A stretch of DNA of 47,398 bases from NCBI RefSeq assembly GCF_025821625.1, contig NZ_JACKSH010000221.1:1-47398 (forward strand), in the 5' to 3' direction. Position numbers and translations under genes: made by a program. The DNA is from Mycolicibacterium pyrenivorans. GTDB taxonomy: Bacteria > Actinomycetota > Actinomycetes > Mycobacteriales > Mycobacteriaceae. The notes beneath the pieces were generated by a model that was given only the letters and a program-made list of their open reading frames with translations, had not been told where the DNA came from and did no database searches. This document shows positions 40,818 to 47,398 of this stretch, piece after piece (the stretch's first letter is position 1; each line of letters starts with the position of its first letter).

Positions 40818-41437
40818 CTTCGCAGAATCAGGTCCAGCGCCTCGGCCCGAGAGGCGTTGTCGTGCTTGAACTGTCCGCGCACCGCGGAGGTCGTCGTCAC
40901 CGCGCCGGGCTTGCGCACCCCCCGCATCGCCATGCACAGGTGCTCGGCCTCGACGACCACGATCGCACCGCGCGGGTCCAGCTTGCGAATCAACGCATCG
41001 GCGATCTGGGCGGTCAGCCGTTCCTGCACCTGCGGCCGCTTGGCGTAGAGGTCAACCAGGCGGGCGATCTTCGACAGCCCGGTGACGCGCCCGTCGACCC
41101 CGGGGATGTAGCCGACGTGGGCGACACCGTGGAAGGCCACCAGGTGGTGCTCACAGGTGGAGTACATCGGGATCTCCTTGACCAGCACCAGTTCGTCGTG
41201 TTGCTCGTCGAAGGTGGTGTTGAGCACGGTGTCCGGATCGGTGTACAGGCCGGCGAACATCTCGCGGTAGGCGCGGGCCACCCGGGCCGGCGTGTCCGCG
41301 AGACCGTGGCGATCAGGGTCTTCCCCGACCGCGATCAGCAGCTCACGGACCGCGGCCTCGGCACGGTCCTGGTCGAAATCGGCGTGGGTGCGCGTGACCG
41401 GGTGATTGTTCGGCGACCGCGTCATCGGAGTCTCCAT
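40814..41437 (-). CDS. folE: GTP cyclohydrolase I
   Basis: The 207-residue enzyme has the zinc-binding and catalytic segments MYSTCEHHLVAFHGVAHVGY (Cys and His ligands), LSKIARLVDLYAKRPQVQER and the third-Cys region EAEHLCMAMRGVRKPG. It converts GTP to dihydroneopterin triphosphate, the committed step of folate synthesis. It starts 39 nt after ftsH; ATG 41437 or 41425 are both possible. It opens the folE-folP-folB-folK series. Confidence 0.95.
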   Translation of the reverse strand: METPMTRSPNNHPVTRTHADFDQDRAEAAVRELLIAVGEDPDRHGLADTPARVARAYREMFAGLYTDPDTVLNTTFDEQHDELVLVKEIPMYSTCEHHLVAFHGVAHVGYIPGVDGRVTGLSKIARLVDLYAKRPQVQERLTAQIADALIRKLDPRGAIVVVEAEHLCMAMRGVRKPGAVTTTSAVRGQFKHDNASRAEALDLILRR

Positions 41438-41476
41438 TTCAGGTGTCAGCCAGGGTGAAGCTACGGGCTCCGTGGA

Positions 41477-43822
41477 CTATCCCTTGCTGCTCTCGCGGCC
41501 TGGATCCTCGGTGGGTGTGGGTGCCCCGCCCTGGGGCGCTGGGTGCCCGGGCTGAGGGTAAGCCTGATACGGCGGATACCCCTGATAGGCAGGTGGCTGC
41601 CCCTGCCACCCCGACGGCGGCGGCGGCGGATACCAGGGCTGCTGATGCTGCGGCCCCTGCTGTGGGGGCCCGCCGTGCTGTTGCGGTCCACCGTGCTGTT
41701 GCGGTCCGCCGTGCTGGGGAGGCCAGCCTGGTGCATGCCAGCCGGCGGGAGCACCGTAGTCCGGCTGCGTGGGCCCGGCCGGGGCCGCCCCGTTCGCGCC
41801 GGAACCGTTGGCCCCGTTCTTGTGGGCAGCCTCGGCGGCCGCCTTGGACGCCTGGGCGATCGCGGTCTTGAACGCGGGCTCGGGGACCGGCTTTGGCCAC
41901 GGCTCGCCGCGCTCGATCGCCAGTTCTCCCGGCGTCTTGATCGGGGGCTTGTCCGAGGGCACCCGGCCACCGAAGTCGTCGAACATCGTCAGTCGGGGCC
42001 GCTTCTTCACATCACCGAAGATGGCCTGCAGTTCGACGCGGTGCAGCGTCTCCTTCTCCAGCAGCTCACCGGCCAGGGTGTCCAGCACGTCGCGGTACTC
42101 GGTGAGGATCTCCCACGCCTCGGTGTGCGCGGCCTCGATGAGCTTGCGCACCTCGTCGTCGATGATCTGGGCGACCTCGTGGCTGTAGTCGGCCTGGGTG
42201 CCCATCGTGCGGCCGAGGAACGGGTCACCGTGCTCGGTGCCGTACCGCACCGCGCCCAGCTTGGAACTCATGCCGTACTCGGTGACCATCGCGCGGGCGA
42301 TCTTGGTGGCCTGCTCGATGTCGGACACCGCACCGGTGGTGGGCTCGCGGAAAACCAGTTCCTCGGCGGCACGGCCACCCATCGCGAAGACCAGTCGCGC
42401 GATCATCTCCGACCGGGTCATCAGGCCCTTGTCGTCCTCCGGCACGGCCATCGCGTGGCCGCCGGTGCGGCCGCGAGCCAAGATCGTCACCTTGTAGATC
42501 GGCTCGATGTCGGGCATCGCCCAGGCCGCCAGCGTGTGCCCGCCCTCGTGATAGGCGGTGATCTTCTTCTCGTGCTCACTGATGATGCGGCCCTTGCGGC
42601 GCGGCCCGCCGACGACCCGGTCGACGGCCTCTTCGAGGGCGGCGCCGGTGATGACGGTGCCGTTCTCGCGGGCGGTCAGCAGCGCCGATTCGTTGATGAC
42701 GTTGGCCAGGTCGGCGCCGGACATGCCGACGGTGCGTTTGGCCAGCCCGTCGAGGTCGGCGTCGGGCGCGATCGGCTTGCCCTGCGAATGGACCTTGAGT
42801 ACGGCGCGCCTGCCCGCGAGATCGGGGCTGGAGACCGGGATCTGGCGGTCGAAGCGACCTGGCCGCAGCAGCGCCGGATCGAGGATGTCGGGCCGGTTGG
42901 TGGCGGCGATCAGGATGACGCCCTGCCGTTCACCGAACCCGTCCATCTCGACGAGCAACTGGTTGAGCGTCTGCTCGCGCTCGTCGTGACCGCCGCCGAG
43001 GCCCGCGCCGCGCTGGCGGCCCACGGCGTCGATCTCGTCGACGAAGATGATGCACGGGCTGTTCTGCTTGGCCTGCTCGAACAGGTCACGCACCCGGGAG
43101 GCGCCGACGCCGACAAACATCTCGACGAAGTCCGAGCCCGAGATCGTGAAGAACGGCACGCCCGCCTCGCCTGCGACCGCGCGGGCCAGCAGCGTCTTGC
43201 CGGTGCCCGGAGGACCGTAGAGCAGCACGCCCTTGGGAATCTTGGCGCCGAGGGCCTGGTAGCGGCTCGGGTTCTGCAGGAAGTCCTTGATCTCGTACAG
43301 CTCCTCGACCGCCTCGTCGACGCCCGCGACGTCGGCGAACGTGGTCTTGGGCATGTCCTTGGAGAGTTGCTTGGCCTTCGACTTGCCGAACCCGAAGCCC
43401 ATCCGGCCACCGGACTGCATGCGGGAGAACATCACGAAGAGGCCGACGAGCAGCAGCAGCGGCAACATGTAGATGAGCAGCGTGCCCAGCATGCTGCTCT
43501 GGTTGACCACGGTGTTGGTCTTGGCGTTCTTGGCCTGCAGCGCCTCGAACAGCGTCACCCCGTAACCGGTGGGGTACTTGCTGATGATCTTGTCGCTGTT
43601 CTCGGTGTCGCCGTTGCCGTTCTTCAGCTCGAGCCGCAACTGCTGTTCACGGTCGTCGATCTGCGCACTGGTGACGTTGTCGCTGTTGATCTGCGCTATC
43701 GCCACCGAGGTGTCGACAGGCTTGTATCCGCGGGTGTCGTCGCTGAAATAGAAGAACGACCACCCGAGCAGCAGCACCACGGCGATCACCGTGAGCGTGC
43801 GGATCACATTCTTGCGGTTCAT
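41477..43822 (-). CDS. ftsH: Membrane ATP-dependent zinc metalloprotease FtsH
   Basis: The 781-residue protein has two N-terminal transmembrane helices (VIAVVLLLGWSFFYF and LLIYMLPLLLLVGLFVMF) flanking a periplasmic domain, an AAA+ module with Walker A GPPGTGKT, Walker B IIFVDEIDAV and the second region of homology ATNRPDILDPALLRPGRFDR, and a zinc protease domain with HEGGH (HExxH family). It degrades membrane and some cytosolic proteins. The C-terminal tail is Pro/Gln-rich with HGGPQQ repeats, a mycobacterial feature. It heads the folate gene series. Confidence 0.96.
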   Translation of the reverse strand: MNRKNVIRTLTVIAVVLLLGWSFFYFSDDTRGYKPVDTSVAIAQINSDNVTSAQIDDREQQLRLELKNGNGDTENSDKIISKYPTGYGVTLFEALQAKNAKTNTVVNQSSMLGTLLIYMLPLLLLVGLFVMFSRMQSGGRMGFGFGKSKAKQLSKDMPKTTFADVAGVDEAVEELYEIKDFLQNPSRYQALGAKIPKGVLLYGPPGTGKTLLARAVAGEAGVPFFTISGSDFVEMFVGVGASRVRDLFEQAKQNSPCIIFVDEIDAVGRQRGAGLGGGHDEREQTLNQLLVEMDGFGERQGVILIAATNRPDILDPALLRPGRFDRQIPVSSPDLAGRRAVLKVHSQGKPIAPDADLDGLAKRTVGMSGADLANVINESALLTARENGTVITGAALEEAVDRVVGGPRRKGRIISEHEKKITAYHEGGHTLAAWAMPDIEPIYKVTILARGRTGGHAMAVPEDDKGLMTRSEMIARLVFAMGGRAAEELVFREPTTGAVSDIEQATKIARAMVTEYGMSSKLGAVRYGTEHGDPFLGRTMGTQADYSHEVAQIIDDEVRKLIEAAHTEAWEILTEYRDVLDTLAGELLEKETLHRVELQAIFGDVKKRPRLTMFDDFGGRVPSDKPPIKTPGELAIERGEPWPKPVPEPAFKTAIAQASKAAAEAAHKNGANGSGANGAAPAGPTQPDYGAPAGWHAPGWPPQHGGPQQHGGPQQHGGPPQQGPQHQQPWYPPPPPSGWQGQPPAYQGYPPYQAYPQPGHPAPQGGAPTPTEDPGRESSKG

Positions 43823-43933
43823 ATGTACCTAGGCCGGCGGCGGAACCACCGGCCAAATCCTTCCAATACGCGCAGCTGGAATAGTCAAGGCTACCGCTAG
43901 ATCAACGACTGGCAGTTCCCGGCGGCGTTCTGG

Positions 43934-43995
43934 CGCCGAACGTGCATTCCCTGTCGTGATTCTGCGCTTCGCACGACGGTAGGAGCACGTTCGGC
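43934..43995. repeat. REP-like nested hairpin between ftsH and ephA
   Basis: Outer arms CGCCGAACGTGC (43934-43945) and GCACGTTCGGCG (43984-43995) are perfect reverse complements over 12 nt. Inside, GTCGTG and CACGAC pair again around a loop. The nested, near-symmetrical structure in a divergent gap looks like a repetitive intergenic palindrome, but only one copy was seen in this window. Confidence 0.6.
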
Positions 43996-44008
43996 GAAAG
44001 TGGGGGTC

Positions 44009-44961
44009 ATGCGGTCGCGAAAGGTACAGACAAACGGGGTCACGCTGAGCGTGGCCGAGGCGGGCGAGCCCGGGGCGCCGCTGGTCGTGCTCTGCCACGG
44101 CTTCCCTGAGCTGGCGTTTTCCTGGCGCCACCAGATCGCCGCCCTCGCCGACGCCGGCTTCCACGTGCTGGCCCCCGACCAGCGGGGGTACGGCGGCTCG
44201 GATGCGCCTGACGCCGTGGAGGCCTACACCGTGGTCGAACTCTGCGCCGACGTGGTCGGGCTTCTCGACTCGGAAGTCGGCGGAGGCGCCGAGCAGGCGG
44301 CGCTGGTCGGACACGACTTCGGCGCCGTCGTGGCCTGGACCGCGCCGCTGCTGCATCCCGACCGCTTCCGCGCGGTCGCCGGCCTGAGCCTGCCCCCGGT
44401 GCCCGCCCGAAGGTGCCGACGACGCAGGCGTTCCGCCGGATCTTCGGGGACAACTTCTTCTACATCCTGTACTTCCAGGAGCAGGGGCCCGCCGACGCCG
44501 AACTCGCCGCCGATCCGGCGACGACGCTGCGGCGCCTGTTCGCCACCCCCGCCGCCGGTGACGAGGCCGCCGCTCTGCGCATGCTGGCTCCCGGACCCGA
44601 GGGCTTCCTGGCCCGCATCCCCGACCCCGGCGGGTTGCCCGAGTGGATCAGCCGCCGGGACTTCGACGTCTACGTCCAGGAATTCACCCGCACCGGGTTC
44701 ACCGGACCGCTCAACTGGTATCGCTGCTTCGACCGCAACTGGGAGCTGACCGCGGCGCCGCCGGCGGCCACGGTCGACATCCCCGCCCTCTTCATCGGCG
44801 GCGCAGCCGACGCCACCCTGGCCTACACCCCGCGAGACCGAGCCCGCGAGGTCGTCACCGGCGAGTACCGCGAGGTGCTGATCGACGGGGCGGGCCACTG
44901 GCTGACGGAGGAACACCCCGACGAGATAAGCCGCATATTGGTCGACTTCCTCGTAGTGTGA
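44009..44961 (+). pseudogene. ephA: Epoxide hydrolase EphA, interrupted by a single-base frameshift
   Basis: Frame one encodes the N-terminal half of an epoxide hydrolase: oxyanion hole HGFPELAFSWRHQ, LAPDQRGYGGSD and the nucleophile elbow VGHDFGAVVAW (Asp103). After SLPPVP the frame turns to Arg-rich noise. The second frame continues exactly with PTTQAFRRIFGDNFFYILYF, cap-domain sequence and the catalytic His in DGAGHWLTEEHPDEI. Adding one C next to 44402-44404 restores VPRPKVPTTQAF, which matches M. tuberculosis EphA (Rv3617). All catalytic parts are otherwise intact, so this is either a very recent mutation or a C-run sequencing error. Confidence 0.82.
44402..44404 (+). other. Frameshift point in ephA (C run)
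   Basis: GTGCCCGCCCGAAG should read with one more C to keep the EphA frame. Confidence 0.65.
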
Positions 44962-45022
44962 CTCGTATCACTAGTGGGTACCTGTAACGGGGGTTCGGGT
45001 CCACTCGGCAAGGGGGAGGGAA

Positions 45023-46456
45023 ATGGAGCTTGCAACAAAGAGCCGTGGCACCGGCGAGGATAGGTTGCCCGACCGCGCATGCCTGGTCGCGTCCGCACGC
45101 GCCGCGTTCGGCGACATCGGCGCGGGGGCGACCGTGGAAGAGATCGCCAAGAGCGCCGGCGTCAGCGCGGCCACGCTCTATCAACAATTCGGCGACAGGA
45201 GCGGATTGGTCACCGCGGTCCTCGATGATCTCCTCACTTCCCTTGGCGCGGAAGGCGATCCGCGGAGTGAGAGCCGCGGCACCGCCGCACTGAGGATCCC
45301 GCGCCTTCAACTTCGGCAGGCTGTCCTGCCACTGGCCGCGATGGCGGCTCTATTGCCGGTGGCCGCCGCGCCCACCGCGGGCGCGGCCGAGGAACCCGCG
45401 CCGCCGACGGTGTTGACGATCTCCCCGCTGTGGCCCGTCATGCCCATGGATAAGGCGCTGGGCGGTTCCCTCTGCGAATCCGACGGCTGCGACTCGGTCC
45501 CGTACGTGCCTTTCTGGACCGCGAACGGCGTGACCGCGCTCGAGAAGCGGCTGGCCACCATCGACGGCGGCGGCGCCACCATCGACAACCCGGCGATCGT
45601 ATTCGCCTTCAGCAACGGAGCGCTGGTCGCCGGACAGTGGATGGCGGAAAACACCGACAACCCGGAAGCACCCTCTCCCGACGAGTTGTCGTTCGTGTTC
45701 ATCGGAAACCCGAGGCGCGCCCACGGAGGCAGCATGCCGGCGATGCCGCCGTCCGAGTACCAGGTCATCGATGTCGTCCGTCAGTACGACCCGAAGGCCG
45801 ACTTCCCGGACGACCCCTTCAACCTGCTGGCGCTGGCGAACGTGGCGCTCGGGATCCTGTCTCCGATGCACCTCAACTACACCGGGGTGGACATCGACGA
45901 TCCGGCCAACGTGAGGTGGACCGAGGGCAATACGACCTATGTGTTCGTGCCGACCGAGAACCTTCCTCTGCTGGCGCCACTGCGACTGCTCGGGATGGGC
46001 CAGTTGGCCGATGCGCTCAACGAGCCGCTGAAGGAGATCGTGGAACGGGCCTACGACCGCTCGTACCTCCCGACCGAAGAACCGGCCGTCACTGAGGCCG
46101 AAGGCACCTCAGCGCCTGCTGGTGCGCGCGTCGCGGACTCGACGGAGGCCGATGAAGACGCCGAGGAGCCGCTCGGTGTCGACCCGGCAGTCGACGAAGA
46201 GGACACGTCCGGCAACGAAGTGGAAACCGATCCGGACTCCACCGATCCGAACACCGCCGACAAAGCGACAACGGACGAGGCGACCGAGGACGAGGCGACC
46301 GAGGACGAGGCGACCACGGACGAAGCGAGCGAGGACGAAGCGACCGAGGACGAGGCGACCGAGGACGAGGCGACGGCCACCGATGACACATCGGACAAGC
46401 CTGCCGATACCCAGCAGTCAGATGCGAAGGACACCAGCGGCACCGACACCGACTGA
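45023..46456 (+). CDS. TetR-type HTH / PE-PPE hydrolase fusion protein with acidic repeat tail
   Basis: A 477-residue protein of unusual design. Residues about 17-70 form a TetR N-terminal helix-turn-helix (ATVEEIAKSAGVSAATLYQQ, FGDRSGLVTAVLDDLL). Residues 81-98 are Arg-rich, followed by one hydrophobic segment (100-120) ending in TAGAAEEP, like a Sec signal or membrane anchor. Residues about 128-345 resemble the PE-PPE alpha/beta hydrolase domain, with Ser197 in AFSNGALVAGQ, Asp256 in RQYDPKADF and His283 in MHLNYTGVD as a plausible triad. Residues 354-477 are acidic, with seven TEDEA-type units. The TetR ligand-binding domain is absent. GGGGGAGGG precedes the ATG. It sits between ephA and lpqG. 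It could be a membrane-tethered regulator or a fusion of a truncated tetR with a secreted hydrolase gene. Confidence 0.75.
   Translation: MELATKSRGTGEDRLPDRACLVASARAAFGDIGAGATVEEIAKSAGVSAATLYQQFGDRSGLVTAVLDDLLTSLGAEGDPRSESRGTAALRIPRLQLRQAVLPLAAMAALLPVAAAPTAGAAEEPAPPTVLTISPLWPVMPMDKALGGSLCESDGCDSVPYVPFWTANGVTALEKRLATIDGGGATIDNPAIVFAFSNGALVAGQWMAENTDNPEAPSPDELSFVFIGNPRRAHGGSMPAMPPSEYQVIDVVRQYDPKADFPDDPFNLLALANVALGILSPMHLNYTGVDIDDPANVRWTEGNTTYVFVPTENLPLLAPLRLLGMGQLADALNEPLKEIVERAYDRSYLPTEEPAVTEAEGTSAPAGARVADSTEADEDAEEPLGVDPAVDEEDTSGNEVETDPDSTDPNTADKATTDEATEDEATEDEATTDEASEDEATEDEATEDEATATDDTSDKPADTQQSDAKDTSGTDTD
46268..46372. repeat. Seven 15-bp repeats (TEDEA units)
   Basis: Seven degenerate units of ACCGAGGACGAGGCG encode TTDEA, TEDEA, TEDEA, TTDEA, SEDEA, TEDEA and TEDEA at residues 416-450 of the fusion protein. 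Confidence 0.92.
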
Positions 46457-46467
46457 CAACGACACTT

Positions 46468-46496
46468 CGTTGCGGAGAACCAATTGCCGCACAACG
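46468..46496 (+). terminator. Weak hairpin after the fusion gene
   Basis: CGTTGCGG (46468-46475) can pair with CCGCACAACG (46487-46496) with a two-base bulge, 12 nt past the stop codon. Without a U-tract it is only a tentative terminator. Confidence 0.35.
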
Positions 46497-46558
46497 GGAT
46501 TCGCTGGCGGCGTCGGCGGTACCGGGGCTCCGGTCCGGCGTGCGTTAGGGTGCCAGGC

Positions 46559-47296
46559 ATGCCGATCGCCGCGCGACCGAAATCAGCCAGCACCAAGCTC
46601 ATCGCGTTCGCCGCAGCGGGAATCGCCGCGGCGGCACTGACCTCCTGCGACTCGCAGGCGGGCCCGACGCTGACCCCCGACGCCGACACCCGGCAGGTGA
46701 CCGTCGTCGGTGCCGGCCAGGTGCAGGGCACCCCCGACACGCTGACCGTGAACGCGTCGATGGAGTTCCTCGCACCGGACGCGACGGCCGCGATGAACCA
46801 GACCAACGACCGCCAGCGAGCCGTGATCGACGCGCTCGTCGCCGCGGGCATCGAACGCAACGACCTGGCCACCACGCAGGCCGATCTGCAGCCGCAGTAC
46901 GACAGCGACAGCACATCGATCTCCGCCTACCGGGCGACCAACTCGATCAACGTGACGATCCGCGACCTCGATCTGGCGTCCGACGCGATCGGCCTGATCG
47001 TCAGCACCGGCGGCAACGCCACCCGGATCAACTCGATCAGCTACTCGATCGAGGACGACTCCCAGCTGGTGCGCGACGCCCGGGCCCGCGCGTTCGAGGA
47101 CGCCAAGGACCGCGCCGGCCAATACGCCCAGTTGTCCGGGCTCAATCTCGGCAAGGTGATCTCGATCTCCGAGTCCGCGGGTCCGACGCCGCCCCAGCCG
47201 ATGCAGGCGCCCCGCGCCATGGAGGCCGCCGTGCCGCTGGAACCGGGACAGCAGACGGTCGGCTTCTCGGTGACGGTGATCTGGGAGCTGTCCTAG
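46559..47296 (+). CDS. lpqG: SIMPL-domain lipoprotein LpqG
   Basis: The 245-residue lipoprotein has a signal peptide ending in lipobox LTSC and one SIMPL (DUF541) domain: RQVTVVGAGQVQGTPDTLTV, RNDLATTQADLQPQYD, NSINVTIRDLDLASDAIG and VRDARARAFEDAKDRAGQYA, ending GFSVTVIWELS. It matches M. tuberculosis LpqG (Rv3623). SIMPL proteins form envelope oligomers of unclear role. In M. tuberculosis an ESX/PE/PPE cluster separates ephA and lpqG; here only the TetR/PE-PPE gene does. Confidence 0.88.
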   Translation: MPIAARPKSASTKLIAFAAAGIAAAALTSCDSQAGPTLTPDADTRQVTVVGAGQVQGTPDTLTVNASMEFLAPDATAAMNQTNDRQRAVIDALVAAGIERNDLATTQADLQPQYDSDSTSISAYRATNSINVTIRDLDLASDAIGLIVSTGGNATRINSISYSIEDDSQLVRDARARAFEDAKDRAGQYAQLSGLNLGKVISISESAGPTPPQPMQAPRAMEAAVPLEPGQQTVGFSVTVIWELS

Positions 47297-47398
47297 CTAA
47301 GCCTCGATCCACGGACTGACCTGCTGTTATGTGAGTGTCGGAATGAGGAAAGTGCCCTCTGAGCTGGGATGATTGGTGTTCTCAAGCAACAATCGGGT
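47297..47398. other. Window end, no gene seen, lower GC
   Basis: The last 102 nt contain no supportable gene. 47341-47398 has 29 G/C of 58, clearly below its surroundings, so an accessory or insertion-sequence boundary may begin just beyond the window. Confidence 0.4.

Noticed and set aside
41543..43900. 785-codon plus-strand frame opposite ftsH
   Set aside because: Exact antisense of FtsH with biased composition; not a gene.
44962..45022. CACTAGTG palindrome (44969-44976) as TetR operator of the fusion gene
   Set aside because: It is only 8 nt long, too short on its own for a TetR-type operator. The partial dyad around it is weak, so it is not listed as a site.
1..47398. tRNA or rRNA genes, prophage, complete insertion sequence
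   Set aside because: No cloverleaf-like tRNA sequence, rRNA segment, integrase, transposase or phage structural gene was recognised.

Overview
The window is a high-GC (mostly near 70 %) chromosomal segment from a mycobacterium, most likely an environmental Mycolicibacterium-type species. Gene content and order follow the M. tuberculosis Rv3573c–Rv3623 region closely: fadE34–kstR, LacI regulator, MBL hydrolase/arsB2, rlmB–cysS–ispF–carD, lpqE–radA–disA, Rv3587c–canB–mutY, hydrolase–mhuD–lpqF, clpC1–lsr2–lysS, coaX–panD–panC, folK–folB–folP–folE–ftsH, ephA and lpqG. Between these core blocks lie cassettes that M. tuberculosis lacks here: trehalose phosphatase, a zinc ABC importer, 5-oxoprolinase subunit A, an ArsR/MFS pair, a GlxA-type regulator, a cobalt uptake cassette and a PLP-dependent deaminase. 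Comparisons with M. tuberculosis are from memory; no search was run.

Layout. 1–4.5 kb: cholesterol side-chain acyl-CoA dehydrogenase and its repressor KstR, with a textbook KstR operator between them, then otsB and a frameshifted, shortened methyltransferase remnant. 4.5–8.4 kb: LacI-type regulator divergent from znuA-znuC-znuB with a Zur-like box. 8.4–13 kb: pxpA, an ArsR repressor with a divergent MFS pump, MBL hydrolase and an ArsB-like transporter. 13–16.4 kb: minus-strand carD–ispF–cysS–rlmB, with ispD missing from its usual place. 16.7–26 kb: lpqE, the DNA-integrity genes radA, disA and mutY, carbonic anhydrase, a GlxA-type regulator, heme-degrading MhuD and LpqF. 26–27.8 kb: cbtB-cbtA-phosphatase behind a compact cobalamin riboswitch. 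27.9–32.7 kb: clpC1, lsr2, lysS. 32.7–43.8 kb: a long minus-strand series for CoA precursors and folate, headed by ftsH. 44–47.4 kb: a frameshifted ephA, an unusual TetR-HTH/PE-PPE fusion gene, and lpqG.

How the genes work together. Several regulator/target pairs can be read directly: KstR with fadE34, a Zur-type box with znuABC, an ArsR repressor with its MFS pump, and a B12 riboswitch with cobalt uptake. The pantothenate (panC, panD, coaX) and folate (folE, folP, folB, folK) genes are tightly packed with 1–8 base overlaps, which suggests translational coupling. Many genes have a TANNNT -10 element 6–8 nt before the start codon, the mycobacterial leaderless arrangement.

The most unusual feature is the gene at 45023–46456. 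It joins a TetR-type DNA-binding domain, one hydrophobic segment, a PE-PPE alpha/beta hydrolase domain with an apparent Ser-Asp-His triad, and an acidic pentapeptide-repeat tail. It could be a membrane-tethered one-component regulator that senses a cell-envelope ester, or a recent accidental gene fusion. Also notable are the missing ispD, the repeat-extended IspF, the compact riboswitch, and two single-base C-run frameshifts that are either real decay or sequencing errors.
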